A DNA stretch of 64,000 bases, taken from contig JAUJOA010000005.1 in assembly GCA_030447875.1 (NCBI GenBank), positions 12,667 through 76,666 on the forward strand, written 5' to 3'. The notes below the pieces were generated by a model. It ran no database searches. It saw only the letters and a program-made list of their open reading frames with translations, and had not been told where the DNA came from. Position 1 is the first letter of the stretch. Every line of letters starts with the position of its first letter. The DNA comes from Thermoleophilaceae bacterium (GTDB lineage Bacteria; Actinomycetota; Thermoleophilia; Solirubrobacterales; Thermoleophilaceae). This document shows positions 17,773 to 28,100 of this stretch, piece by piece. The translations under genes and the position numbers were made by a program.

Positions 17773-18867
17773 CTAGGCGACGGTGCCACGGCCGCGCCCG
17801 CGCGCGAGCGGCGGCCACCCGGACGCGGGCCCCGGCGGGCGCCTCAGCATGTGCTCCTCGCCCGGTGGCAGGCCGTCCAGGCGGTTCCGAACCGCCGGGT
17901 CGTGAAGCTGCTCAGCCACCGTGCGCGTGGCGACCTCGATGACCGTGTGTCGCCGCCTCGTGCTCATCAGGTTGGTGCCCATGGCCTCCAGATCGTCAGC
18001 GGTCGGTTGAATCAGCACCACGTCGATGCCGGACGCCCGAAGCTTCTTCGACTCACTTCCGAGCCGGCGACCGGCGGCCGTCCGAACCCCGCGGGCGATC
18101 CGCTCGGCCGGAGACCATGCGCGCGTCGGGTGAAGCGACGAAGTGGGGTTGAGACAGACCACCAGGTCGAGTCGCTCCTGCCTCAACACGTCGAGATTCG
18201 AGTTGGAGTAGAGGCCACCGTCGACGTAGCGCCGGCCCGCGATCGGGACCGGGTGGTAGAAGCCTGGGATCGCGCACGAGGCCGCCACCGCATCGGGGAG
18301 CTCGGACCTCGGAGCGTCGGCGCGGCCGAAGGCCACGCGCCGGCCCGTCGCGTAGTCGCAGGCCATGATCCAAAGGTTCGGATGGTCTGCCCAGCCGGCG
18401 GGTACCGCCCGCCTGACCGTCTCCTTCAGCGGCTCGGTGGATATGAACCCGCGCGGCGCCCAGCCGGCCAGGAGAGCAGCCGGCGTGTGGCGATTCGGTC
18501 GTCTGAGGCTGCCTAGCGCGAGCCGCCACGACCCCGGACCGACCGGCGGAAGGCCTCGGTGGAGACGGAAGACGGCCCCGGCCGACCGATCGGCGGAGGC
18601 CGCCGGCCGCCCATCGGGTCCGGCCAGCCCCTGGAAGACCTCGCCGGCCGAGTGGGCCACCATGAACCAGGGTGGCACGCCGGACGCGAGCAGAGCCCCC
18701 ATCATCGCCCCGGCTGATGTGCCCACCACGTAGTCCGCGCTCCCCGGATCCCAGCCCGTCTCCGCGACGAGCGCCTGGAGCCCGCCCGTGAGCCAGGCTC
18801 CGCCCATCACGCCGCCGGCCCCGAGCACGAGGCCCACGCGCGGTCCACCCGCCGGTCTGGCGGTCAT
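17773..18867 (-). CDS. Patatin-like phospholipase
   Basis: A 364-residue patatin-family lipid acyl hydrolase. The oxyanion loop GAGGVMGGAW, the nucleophile motif GTSAG (about residue 50) and the catalytic Asp in VDGGLYS are all present, so a Ser-Asp dyad enzyme is expected. No signal peptide is seen. It is the last gene of a minus-strand run that also encodes an acyltransferase and an acyl-CoA synthetase, so a role in membrane or storage lipid turnover is likely. Its ATG overlaps the stop of a 58-codon gene, implying coupled translation. Confidence 0.87.
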   Translation of the reverse strand: MTARPAGGPRVGLVLGAGGVMGGAWLTGGLQALVAETGWDPGSADYVVGTSAGAMMGALLASGVPPWFMVAHSAGEVFQGLAGPDGRPAASADRSAGAVFRLHRGLPPVGPGSWRLALGSLRRPNRHTPAALLAGWAPRGFISTEPLKETVRRAVPAGWADHPNLWIMACDYATGRRVAFGRADAPRSELPDAVAASCAIPGFYHPVPIAGRRYVDGGLYSNSNLDVLRQERLDLVVCLNPTSSLHPTRAWSPAERIARGVRTAAGRRLGSESKKLRASGIDVVLIQPTADDLEAMGTNLMSTRRRHTVIEVATRTVAEQLHDPAVRNRLDGLPPGEEHMLRRPPGPASGWPPLARGRGRGTVA

Positions 18868-19040
18868 GCCCCGGAGCTCGCCTCGTCACCATCGTCGGCG
18901 TACACCGCGCGCTTCAGCTCGTCGAGCGGGACCCCGTCTCGGGAGAGCTGTCCGAGCAGCTCGGTCCTCGCCCTCCTGGCCTCCTCGCCCTCCGCTCCCT
19001 CGAGCAGCCCTTCGCGCTCGAAATCGTCGTCGCGCGTCAC
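18864..19040 (-). CDS. Stand-alone cyclase-regulatory-domain mini-protein
   Basis: A 58-codon gene with a GTG start whose TGA overlaps the ATG of the patatin gene. The product starts MTRDDDFEREGLLEGAEG and continues with LLGQLSRDGVPLDELKRAV. That pattern matches the N-terminal regulatory segment found in front of many actinobacterial adenylate cyclases (consensus: EGLL-G-EG--R-AR--LL--L---GV-L-ELR-AV). No catalytic cyclase domain follows, so this is a free-standing copy. It may bind a lipid or other small molecule by analogy with that segment; this is inference. Confidence 0.5.
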   Translation of the reverse strand: MTRDDDFEREGLLEGAEGEEARRARTELLGQLSRDGVPLDELKRAVYADDGDEASSGA

Positions 19041-19070
19041 GGCGGGGGCGTGGTCAACGTGGCGGAGGCG

Positions 19071-21149
19071 CTATGCCTCGGCCAGCTCGCGCTTCAGGAC
19101 CTTGCCGGTCGAGTTACGCGGGAGCTCCTCGATGAACTCCACCTCGCGCGGCACCTTGTAGCCCGCGAGGTTCGACTTGACGTGGGACTTCACGTCGTCT
19201 TCTGAAAGCTTTTTCTTCGGCTTCTTGACTACGAAGGCCTTGAGGCGTTGCCCGAACTTCTCGTCGTCGACGCCGATGATCGCGACCTCGGCGATATCGT
19301 CACGCTTCGCGAGCAGGTCCTCGACCTCCCGCGGGAAGACGTTCTCTCCGCCTGAGACGATCATCTCGTCGTCGCGGCCCTCCACGAAGAGGCGGCCGGC
19401 CTCGTCGAGGTGACCGACGTCGCCGGTGCTCATGAGCCCGTCGACCATGTCCTTGCTCCCGCCGCCCGTATAGCCCTCGAACAGCATCTCGTTGCCGACG
19501 AAGATGCGGCCCGTCTGCCCGGCCGGCACCTCCAGACCGTCCTCGTCGAGGATCTTGAGGACGGTTCCACGCGGCGCGCGGCCGGCGGTACCGGGCGTGG
19601 CCCGCAGATCCTCCGGCGTGGCGATCGTGGCCCATGCGACCTCCGTCGACCCGTAGAGGTTGTAGAGGATGTTCCCGAACTGGTCCATGAAGCGGATGGC
19701 CAGCTCTCCCGGGAGCGCGGAGCCGCTTGCCGGGACGGCCTTCAGCGAGGAGACGTCGTATCTCCGGAGCGTCTCCTCCGGCAGCTCGAGGATCCGCTGG
19801 ATCATCACCGGCACGACCGGCAGGTTGGTGCAGCGGTGCTGCGCAACAAGCGCGAGCGTGGCCTCGGGGTCGAACTTCCGCCGCAAGACGTAGGTCGAGG
19901 AGAGAAGTAGGCCGAGCGTGAAGTGCGCAAAGCCCCACGAGTGGAAGAGGGGCGCGGCGATCATCGTGCTCTCGCGCGCCTGGAGTGGGATCCTCGAGAG
20001 GATCGAGACCGCAGGATCGAGCGTGTCCGGCTGCTTGCGCGACGCACCCTTCGGCGTACCGGTGGTTCCCGACGTGAGGATCACGGCCTTGCCCGGCTCC
20101 GCGGGTGGCACCACGCCGGACGGGTCGCCCGCCTCGATCAAGTCGTCGAGCGTGGGATCGCCGGTGTCGCCCCCGTCGTGCCATGCGACCCACCGCTTCC
20201 TTCGGTGGCCGGCCTCCTCGAGCAGCCCGGCGAACTCCTCGTCGTAGACGATGCCGACCGGCTTCTCTCGCTTCACGACCTCGGTGAGCTGAGGCGCCGC
20301 GAAGGCGGTGTTGAGGTAGAGCGCGTTAGCGCCTATCTTCGAGAGCGCAACCGTCGTCTCGATGAAGCCGCGGTGATTGCGGCACATCACGGCCACCCCC
20401 TGCCCCTCGAGCACACCCGCGTCCGCGAGGGCGTGGGCGAGCGCGTTGGTGCGGCGCTGCACCTCGCCGAAGGTGAGGGTGCCGAGCTCATCGATGATCG
20501 CCGGCTCGTCCGGGTAGCGGGCCGCGGAGGCCTCGTAGCCGGCCGCGGGCGTCGGACCCCAGCGGCGCAGCGCGAGGCCCGTCCTCAGCAGCCGGTCGGG
20601 GCGGATCGGGCGAATCAGTCCGGCGCCTCCGAACACACGAGCGGCGTGCACCTGGTTCCCGACCGCCGACACCAGGCGTGCCGGCAGCGGCGCGCCTGGC
20701 TCCGGGGGGGCGCCGTCGCCCTCGAGTTGGCGCTTCACGTTCTCGAGCGAGCGGCGGAGGTTGTCTCTGACCATCGGAGAGGAGATGCGATCGCTGAGGG
20801 TGCCGAGCAGGCCGCCGGGGGCCTGGTAGCTGAGTCGAAATGTAACGGTCGTACGACCATCGTCGCGTTCTCGAACGCGCCAGCGACCGCGCTGGTCGAG
20901 GCCGGTGATGCTGTTCCAGGCCATGTCCCCCGGGGGGTCGAACTCGACCACCTCGATCAGGCCGCCGACCTGCGCCGAGCCGACGCGCATCCGCATCGTG
21001 TAGCGCGCACCGAGTCCTCGGTCCTTGTCGCCCTCCACCTCCCACCGCGTGATGCCGGCGATGAAGCGCCGGTAGTTGGCGGCGTCGGTGATGAACTCCC
21101 ACACCGCCTCGCGTGAGGCCTGGACGGTTGTCTGCTCCTCGACGCGCAA
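19071..21149 (-). CDS. SRPBCC-acyl-CoA synthetase fusion
   Basis: A 692-residue fusion. Residues 1-150 form an SRPBCC/START-like lipid-binding domain (VQASREAVWEFITDAANYR, WRVRERDDGRTTVTF). Residues 175-690 form an AMP-binding acyl-CoA synthetase with the P-loop LTSGTTGTPKG, YGSTEVAW, STGDVGHLD and the C-terminal catalytic Lys in RNSTGKVLKRE. It should activate a fatty acid to its CoA thioester. The TTG start at 21149 fits because the upstream acyltransferase ends at 21154; upstream in-frame codons lie inside that gene and are not protein-like. Linkage with the acyltransferase suggests that activation and esterification work together. Confidence 0.82.
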   Translation of the reverse strand: MRVEEQTTVQASREAVWEFITDAANYRRFIAGITRWEVEGDKDRGLGARYTMRMRVGSAQVGGLIEVVEFDPPGDMAWNSITGLDQRGRWRVRERDDGRTTVTFRLSYQAPGGLLGTLSDRISSPMVRDNLRRSLENVKRQLEGDGAPPEPGAPLPARLVSAVGNQVHAARVFGGAGLIRPIRPDRLLRTGLALRRWGPTPAAGYEASAARYPDEPAIIDELGTLTFGEVQRRTNALAHALADAGVLEGQGVAVMCRNHRGFIETTVALSKIGANALYLNTAFAAPQLTEVVKREKPVGIVYDEEFAGLLEEAGHRRKRWVAWHDGGDTGDPTLDDLIEAGDPSGVVPPAEPGKAVILTSGTTGTPKGASRKQPDTLDPAVSILSRIPLQARESTMIAAPLFHSWGFAHFTLGLLLSSTYVLRRKFDPEATLALVAQHRCTNLPVVPVMIQRILELPEETLRRYDVSSLKAVPASGSALPGELAIRFMDQFGNILYNLYGSTEVAWATIATPEDLRATPGTAGRAPRGTVLKILDEDGLEVPAGQTGRIFVGNEMLFEGYTGGGSKDMVDGLMSTGDVGHLDEAGRLFVEGRDDEMIVSGGENVFPREVEDLLAKRDDIAEVAIIGVDDEKFGQRLKAFVVKKPKKKLSEDDVKSHVKSNLAGYKVPREVEFIEELPRNSTGKVLKRELAEA

Positions 21150-21153
21150 ACTG

Positions 21154-22080
21154 TCAACCCAGTACCGGCAACCGCCGCTCGCCGGCGAGCGCGTCGAGCG
21201 TGTCCTGCATCGTCTGCGTGATCTCGCGGTAGACGTCGTCGACGTCGGGCTGGTCCCCGAACTCCTGACGCAGGTTGATGGGTGGGAGCACCTGCGTCGT
21301 GATCTTGGCGGGCAGCGGAATGTGCCCCGCCATGTCGCCCACGTTGAGGCCCCACGGAAGCGCAAGTGAGATCGGCAGCACCTTGAGGCGAAGGAGCTTG
21401 TCCAGGCGCAGGAGACTGGAGAGGCCCTGGCCACGGCTCAGGAACAGCGCGGTCTCCTGGCCCCCGATCGAGACCACCGGCACGATCGGCACGCCCTTGT
21501 CGAGCGCCAGGCGGACGAAGCCCTTTCGCCCGGCGAAGTCGATCCTTCCCGACTCCCAGGACGGTCGGTGCACCTCGTGGTCGCCGCCCGGGTAGACGAG
21601 CAGCGCGGCCCCCGAGTCGAGCGCCTTCTCGGCGTTCTCGGGCGAGGCCGCCACGGTTCCGTACTTGCGCAGGTAGCCGAGCCCGGGCATCGAGAGCACC
21701 AGGTTGTGGGCGAGCTGGAAGAAACGGCGCTCGACCCCGAAATAGGTGTTGAAGGCCAGCGTGAAGACGATCGTGTCGGGCGTCATGTTGCCGCCGGAGT
21801 GATTGCCTACGAGTAGGACCGGACGGTCGGCCGGGATGTTGGCGAGGCCGCGGACCTCAGCGCGGAAGTAGAAGCTCGCCAGTAGCCAGAGGCCGGGGAG
21901 GCTCTCGCGGATGTAGTCGGGGTCGCGCTCGTCCAGGTCCGCTCTGGGAATCCGCCGCTGAAGCTGTCCGGTGAGCTCCGAGGCGATCCGCGAGGCCAGA
22001 TCAGCGCGCCCCGCAGCGGTCCCCGCTCCGTTCGTCGACGCGCCCCGTGGCGTCCTCGTCCTCGATCGCTGGTCGCTCAT
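21154..22080 (-). CDS. PlsC-like lysophospholipid/diacylglycerol acyltransferase
   Basis: A 308-residue glycerolipid acyltransferase of the LPLAT superfamily. The catalytic block is GNHSGGNMTPD, a spaced version of the HxxxxD motif seen in the TMEM68/MGAT-like branch, followed by LLVYPGGDHEVHRP and GVPIVPVVSIGGQ. One hydrophobic segment (LWLLASFYF) may attach it to the membrane. It would transfer an acyl chain from acyl-CoA to a lipid alcohol. The SRPBCC-acyl-CoA synthetase gene starts five bases after its stop. Confidence 0.8.
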   Translation of the reverse strand: MSDQRSRTRTPRGASTNGAGTAAGRADLASRIASELTGQLQRRIPRADLDERDPDYIRESLPGLWLLASFYFRAEVRGLANIPADRPVLLVGNHSGGNMTPDTIVFTLAFNTYFGVERRFFQLAHNLVLSMPGLGYLRKYGTVAASPENAEKALDSGAALLVYPGGDHEVHRPSWESGRIDFAGRKGFVRLALDKGVPIVPVVSIGGQETALFLSRGQGLSSLLRLDKLLRLKVLPISLALPWGLNVGDMAGHIPLPAKITTQVLPPINLRQEFGDQPDVDDVYREITQTMQDTLDALAGERRLPVLG

Positions 22081-22110
22081 CCGCCGTCGCGGAGTATTCC
22101 AGGCTTCCGC

Positions 22111-23355
22111 TCAGCGCGCGGGAAATGGGCCGGCGCCGCGCGAGAAGCCACGACTGTGTCCCGGGCGTGCGCGGTCGGCGTAGATGGCCGAGGTCATCGC
22201 CATCACGAGGAGCTGGTTGCGGCAATAGGTCGTAGCGGAGCCGAAGGCGTCGTCGCAGACCACGCCGCGGTCCTTGGCCGCGTCGGGGTCGAAGACCTCG
22301 GCCCGCGCCCACGTGGCGCCGCGCGGCAGCCTGAGGCGATGCTCGAAGTGGCCGCCCCTCACGAGGACCGGCCTCGACGCCTGCCGCCCGCCGTCCGTGA
22401 TGATCCGCAGGAACGAGCCGGGCGCCCCCTGCACGCGCACTCGGAGGGGCGAGCGCGGGGCGATCGTGTCACCGACCATCGCGTCGTAGCGGCCGTCACG
22501 GTTCGGATCCGCCTTCAAGAAGATGCGAGCGCCGCCAAGCGCCGGTGGCTGGCTGGAGATGAACGTGCGGCCGGCGCGGAGCCCCTCGAGGACCGCGCGG
22601 CGGCTTCGGTCGCGTGCTCGGATCCAGGTGGTCGGCTGCCCGACGCCCTGGATCGCGGTGGTGGAGACGAAGTGATTGTCGCTTCCGCCCGTGGCCGCCA
22701 CCCGCTTCCCGCGATCGAGCCATCCCTCCCAGTAGCGCACGGCATCGTCGTTCGAGGACGCCGAGGGGAACGGAGGCTGGTACAGGCGCGAGATGTTCAG
22801 CGTCTCGACCGTGTCGGGCCGGACCCTGTAGCCGTACCCCCAGTCCTGGTCGTCGGGAAAGTCGGTCGAGCCCTCGGCGGGATGGTTCACCTGGAAGACG
22901 CCGCGGTCGGGGCTCGCCCGGAGCCGCGCCGCCGTCCTCCGCACCGCCTTCGGCGACCCGTCGCCGTTGCGGTAGATGCGTCGCGCCCCGAGCATCTGGG
23001 CGTGGCCCTCGAGCGAGTTCTCGTAGCCGGGAACCGGAACAACCCCGTGGGCGCCGAAGCCCGGATCGGACTGCGAGCGGATGTCGTTGTGGTCGGTGAT
23101 CGCAAGGTAGTCGAGGCCACGGGTGGCGGCGACGGCGAACTGGCTCCTGACGCTGTGCCCCAGCGCGAACGCGTCCTCGGGACCGGTGTTGTCATCGCCC
23201 GGCCCGCCGTAGGAGTCGTGCGAGAAGGTGGTGTGCACGTGAACGTCGCCGGCCAGCCAGCGACCTGCGTGGGCCGGAGTCGCCGGGAGCGCCAGCGCGA
23301 GGAGCGCGCCGAGCAGAGCTGCCCGCCTGCGCATCGCTGCACGCGGCGAAGCCAC
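22111..23355 (-). CDS. Secreted CehA/McbA-type metallohydrolase (PHP-like)
   Basis: A 414-residue protein with a Sec signal peptide (residues 8-30, ending ATPAHA) and a PHP-like metal-binding domain: GDVHVHTTFSHDSYG, then YLAITDHNDI, and later TGGSDNHF. These are the His/Asp ligands expected for a di- or tri-metal phosphoesterase of the CehA/McbA group. The C-terminal 100 residues form a beta-rich domain (SPLRVRVQGAPGSFLRI). The substrate is unknown; members cleave carbamates or phosphoesters. It is followed 30 bases later by the acyltransferase and preceded closely by a ceramidase-like gene, in a block of secreted hydrolases. Confidence 0.8.
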   Translation of the reverse strand: MASPRAAMRRRAALLGALLALALPATPAHAGRWLAGDVHVHTTFSHDSYGGPGDDNTGPEDAFALGHSVRSQFAVAATRGLDYLAITDHNDIRSQSDPGFGAHGVVPVPGYENSLEGHAQMLGARRIYRNGDGSPKAVRRTAARLRASPDRGVFQVNHPAEGSTDFPDDQDWGYGYRVRPDTVETLNISRLYQPPFPSASSNDDAVRYWEGWLDRGKRVAATGGSDNHFVSTTAIQGVGQPTTWIRARDRSRRAVLEGLRAGRTFISSQPPALGGARIFLKADPNRDGRYDAMVGDTIAPRSPLRVRVQGAPGSFLRIITDGGRQASRPVLVRGGHFEHRLRLPRGATWARAEVFDPDAAKDRGVVCDDAFGSATTYCRNQLLVMAMTSAIYADRARPGHSRGFSRGAGPFPAR

Positions 23356-23360
23356 TGACC

Positions 23361-25106
23361 TCAGCGGGCGTCGGCGCCGGCGGGCATCGCGAGATCGGTC
23401 GCGAAGGGAAGGCAGCGTGCCCCGGCCGCCTCGCGGTAGCGGAGGCCGCGCCCGAAGACCTCCCCGGCGCCGCGAAGCGACGAGCAGATGACGCGCTCGC
23501 CCATCGTCGGCGAGACGTTGAACGCAAAGTTGTCGTTGTCGACCGGTGACACCTCGTCGCCGCGCTGGTTGAAGAAGGTTCGGCGCACCGGCTCAGGGTA
23601 GGCCTCGTAGGGGGCGATCAAGTAACCAAGCTGGTCATCGGCGAGCCCGGCCGTCAGGTAGCCGCGAGCCGGGACGAGCTTTCGCACCGTGAGCGGCATC
23701 TGGGGGTAGGCCTCGCCGGGGAAGGACGACAGCAGCACGTCGCCGATGCGCGCGCTCGCGGTCACCGTGCCCACCACGTTGCCCGTCAGCCAGGGCGGGG
23801 TGAGTGACCGGTTGATGTCGACGCCGATCGGGCCCCCGGCCAGGTTGAACCCGAGGATCGGCGCGTTCACCGCCGTGTCCTTGATCAGGTAGGAGCGGGC
23901 GGCCACGATCGGCGAGCCGCCGATCCGCCGTGCGTTGTCGACGGCGCGTCCCGCACGCCTGACCACGCGCCGGGCGTAGGCCCCGATCGAGCACAGGCTC
24001 TGCACGTCCTCGTCCCCCAACTGGGCGTCGCGATCCGCACGCCGGTCGTCGTCGGGGCACCCCCGGTCGGCCGGTTGGGTTCGCCCGAGCGTCCCGACCA
24101 TCGTCACGGCCTCGCCGCCGAAGCGCTTTCGGAGCAGTGGGTTGGCGGCCTGCACCCAGTCGCCGCTCACCTTCGTGTTGCTCGACCCGAGCACCGTCGT
24201 GTGCGCGGAGAAGTTGAGCAGCGTGGCAAATGTGCGGCCCCGGGCGTCGCGTGCCTGCAGCACGCGGACGTCGGAGTCGAGAACCTTGTTCTGTCGGTCG
24301 TAGTCGAACTGGTTGGCCAGCAGCTTCTTCCCGTTCGCCGTCCCGTAGTAGAGGTTGCCGGGGCGCTCCGTCTCGAACGCCTCGACGATGGCCGCCACGG
24401 TCCGCCTGAAGATGAAGCGGCGGTACTCCCGTGGCACGCCACCCCAGACCCCGATCGTGTCCGGGCCGCTGTGGGTGTGGTCGGACTGGATCAGAACCTC
24501 TTGGGCCTTCAGCCGACCACCCGTCCGCTGCTCCACGGCCTTGCGCATGTCGACGAGCCCGAGCGGGCCGTCCTTCGTGGCCACGAAGTATCCCTGCGTC
24601 TCGATATCCGCTATCGCGAAGTGCTCCCGTCCGTCGGACACGCTGAAGGCGCGCACGTGGATGCCATCGTCGAGGATGCCGGTGGCGGGCCGAGAGCCCG
24701 TGATGGGATTGGCACCGAGGCCGTAGCCGCCGAGGAAGACCGGCTGGCCGGCGAAGGTCCCGTCCCGCTCCGGGTTGATCGACCGCGCGGCCACGCCGAC
24801 CCGGTAGCACCCGGCCGTCCGGCTGCCCGGCCGGGCAATCGGTCGCGGCCCTCGCCGCTTGCCGAGCGATCCACACGCGTCGGCCACTGCGCTCCGCCGA
24901 TGACGTGTACGGCGGGGCGCGGAACGGACCGGGCGCTGACGAGCGGCCGCCGAGGCGCTCGCGCCCGCCTTCGTCGCCGGCTGGGCGGTCGGAGCCTCGG
25001 CCGCCGGCGCGGCCGCACCGCTCCCCGACGCCACGAGGACCAGAATCCCCAGCGCGGTCAGCCGGAATGCCGTACGCGGACGCACGAGCGTTCGCCGGCG
25101 ACTCAT
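23361..25106 (-). CDS. Secreted neutral ceramidase-like protein
   Basis: A 581-residue protein with a signal-anchor/signal peptide (residues 10-35) and an Ala-rich linker. A domain resembling the N-terminal catalytic part of neutral/alkaline ceramidases follows: YRVGVAARSINPE, GGYGLGANPITG, DDGIHVRAF, and IQSDHTHSGPDT, which carries the zinc-binding His pair. The sequence NFSAHTTVLGSSN is the expected second His region. It probably acts outside the membrane on amide- or ester-linked lipids, but the exact substrate is unknown. It starts at the ATG followed by an Arg-rich signal region. The next gene upstream is a larger distant paralogue. Confidence 0.7.
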   Translation of the reverse strand: MSRRRTLVRPRTAFRLTALGILVLVASGSGAAAPAAEAPTAQPATKAGASASAAARQRPVRSAPRRTRHRRSAVADACGSLGKRRGPRPIARPGSRTAGCYRVGVAARSINPERDGTFAGQPVFLGGYGLGANPITGSRPATGILDDGIHVRAFSVSDGREHFAIADIETQGYFVATKDGPLGLVDMRKAVEQRTGGRLKAQEVLIQSDHTHSGPDTIGVWGGVPREYRRFIFRRTVAAIVEAFETERPGNLYYGTANGKKLLANQFDYDRQNKVLDSDVRVLQARDARGRTFATLLNFSAHTTVLGSSNTKVSGDWVQAANPLLRKRFGGEAVTMVGTLGRTQPADRGCPDDDRRADRDAQLGDEDVQSLCSIGAYARRVVRRAGRAVDNARRIGGSPIVAARSYLIKDTAVNAPILGFNLAGGPIGVDINRSLTPPWLTGNVVGTVTASARIGDVLLSSFPGEAYPQMPLTVRKLVPARGYLTAGLADDQLGYLIAPYEAYPEPVRRTFFNQRGDEVSPVDNDNFAFNVSPTMGERVICSSLRGAGEVFGRGLRYREAAGARCLPFATDLAMPAGADAR

Positions 25107-25137
25107 GTCAGCTCCCTCCGCGCCTTGACGGTTCGAA

Positions 25138-28100
25138 TCATCGCGGCCGGAAGAGGTTGGGTCCGCGACGGCGCGTGAAGGGGTACTTACCGCGGTCGGG
25201 CTCTCGTCCACTCCGGGCGCTCGATCCACACACGCTCCGCCGCTCGGCCAGCGCGAGAGCGCGCTTCTTGATCCGCGCGGACACGCGACCGCGGGTCACG
25301 ACGCGTGATGGCCGGCCGTTGCGCTCGCCGTTCTCATCTCGGATGCACTGTCGCGGCACCACCGCGGCGCCCCCGCGCCCGAGCGTCACCGGCAGCACAT
25401 AGCTGCTCCTGCTTCGCTTCTGTGCCCTCACACGGGCGAATTTGCCACTCGGACGAACGACGACCGCCTCCGCTCGAGCTACCTTCGAGGTGTCCGCCCA
25501 CGGCCGGAAGCTACAGGCGAAGCAGAACCACTCGAAGCGAGAGGCGTCGTTAGGGGCCTTCCGGTCGCGGACCACGAACCGCTCCTCGTCGATGAACGGC
25601 GTCGGCGAGTCGTAGGAGTCGGGATAGTCGATCGGGCCGATGAAGGCCTTGACCACTCCGGACGGCTCGCCGTCGCCGCCCCCCTGCGCGCTCGGCCGGA
25701 TGGTTGCGCCGCCCCCGTCCTCGTCGCCGGTACCGCGATCCGCGGGCGGTCGGCGTGTGGGCTCGGCCACTCGCGGCTCCTCGATGATCCTCGACGGTCC
25801 CACGTCGAAGCGGACAAGCCGTGACCGCTTGCGCTCGATCTTCGGGACCGTGATTCCGTCCCACCGGCGGACCCGGAACGGCTCGGAGACGATGTGGTAA
25901 GGCCGCGGCTCACCACCCTCGCGGCGCTGTCCGTCCACGACGAAGCGGTAGCGCCCGGTGGGCGTCGAGCGCGGCCTGTTGCCCGTGTCGAAGTTGGACG
26001 TGAACGCCTCGAAGTGGGACGTCCACACGTAGTCGAAGCTGCCGGTCAGGAAGCTGGGCGTGTCCTCACCCTGCGGGAACTCGAGTGTGGTCGGCAGCTC
26101 CCCGGACTGATCGGCGTAGGCCCTCCAGCGACGGTCGACCTTGCGCTCCACCCGCGCACGGGGATTGTCGGTGAAGTTCGAGCCGCCGGTCCAGCTGAAG
26201 TCGGCGGCCGAGAAGCGTCGGACGTCCTCCGGCTGCTTCACGCCCGTGGCGGGGCCGCCGTCGTCGGGCAGTCCGGCCTCGAAGCTCTTGATGCTCGTCT
26301 CGCCAAGGTTGCCGAGCGCCCGCGCGCGGGCGTCGTTGAACGCCAGGTCGGCCACGGCCTTGTCCTCGAACACCTCCTTGGGCGGCGCGGGGCCGCCCTT
26401 GAGCTGGCCGCCCATCTGCACGAGCCGGGTGGCCATGTAGTCGCTCGAGTGGGGACCCCAGCCGGTGAGCGCCTTGCGGTAGTGGTCGCCGCGCTGGTAC
26501 TCGCGGTAGGTGGCGATGTAGCCGTTGTAGTCGTTGGCCTGACCGATCGGCACGGTCAGGCGGTAGCCGCGCTTTCGCGGAAGCTCGGTGTGGGTGTAGT
26601 TGCCCTTGATCCTGTCCGGGTCGCGTGGCTCTGACTCCGCGAACGGCAGGTAGTCGGGCTCGTTCCATCCGGCGGCGTCGTTTCGCACCTGTGCGCGCAT
26701 GCGCTGGAACTTGCGATCGGAGATTGGCGGCAGCTTCCTGGGCTCATCGAGCCGCGTGCGGTCGGCGAGCGGGTTGGGGCACGTCCAGCTTCCATTGCGG
26801 TTGCGCTCGCAGCGCTTCGACCAGTCGAAGCCGAGGTACTGGTCGTCCTGGCGGAAGTTGGTCCGGCTCTTGATGTTGCGCGCCTGGTCCTTCCATTGCT
26901 CGCACGAGCAGATCGTGAACAGGATGTCCCCGAGCCGAAGCGCCTGGAGATGCACACTCACGTCCTCCTCAAGCGCCGTGTAGCTCGGCGGCGAGTACTG
27001 GTCCGGGATGCCGGGAAGGCCCGCCTGCTTCAGGTCGTCGCTGCTGATGCCCGGATCGACGCCCGTTTGCGGCGGCTCGGGAGCGTCCTCGATCCCGGCT
27101 TCCTCGTAGAGCTCACCGATCCCGCTGTTCACTCCCTGGCAGGTCGGCAGCGTGCCGATGCGCGGGTCGCCCTGGAACGCCGACTCGGTACGGCAGTTCT
27201 GCGCGCTCGGGTACGGGTGCGACAGCGGGCCGGGGAAGAAGCGGTCCTCCATCGCAACGGGGAACTTGGTGCGGTAGGGGACGAAGCGGTCACGGTAGGC
27301 GCGCTCGGGAGTTCCCCGCTCCACGTCGCGCCACGTGTCCACGATCGAGTCGGCCATCAGGCGCGCGCCGTACTCGGCCTGCGCGTATTCCCGGTGGGTG
27401 AACTCGAGCCGCTCGCTGATCGGATGGTAGGTGCTGCGCTCGGGCTCCGAGGTGCCGACGGAGTTCGTGGTCCAGATGGTCGTGGCCTTCGTCTCGCGGT
27501 CGACCATCCGCTGAAGCGGGCCGATGTAGTCGGCGCTTATCAGGTTGTTGCCGTTGAGGAACTCGGGGTGGACGCTGAAGTTCACAAGGTTCGCGAGCGG
27601 CTTAGGGCGACCGGGGTTCGAGATGTCGTCGAAGCGAACGACCGTCAGGTCGGGGTCCACGTCCGAGTTCGGGTAGCCGGCGGGCGTGCCGTCGTCGGCC
27701 ACCGCCCCGTTGAAGGAATGTCGAGCGGTCTTGTCGAAGCGACTGACCGAGGCCCCGACCCGGACCGGCACGAGCTCGTGGGCCGCGCGCTCTACGGCCT
27801 TGGCCATGCGCTTCGCGTAGTAGTTGAAAAAGCGCACGTCGAAGACGTCCTGGAAGGCCCAGGCCCCGGGCGAGGTCGACGAGTAGTAGGGCGAGGAGTG
27901 ATCGTGGGTGACGGCCATCGTGAGCGTCTCGCGCGTGATGCCCGAGTCGCCCTTCTCGAGGATCTGGGCGGTGCGCCGCCAGAGGAGGTCCTGGGGGATG
28001 TACAGGTCGTTCTTGACGATCGCCGTCCTCGTGCCGTCGGGCCCCTCGACGACGAGCGCGCGCAACTTGAGCCGTGACTGGATCCCGTAGGAGCCGGCCT

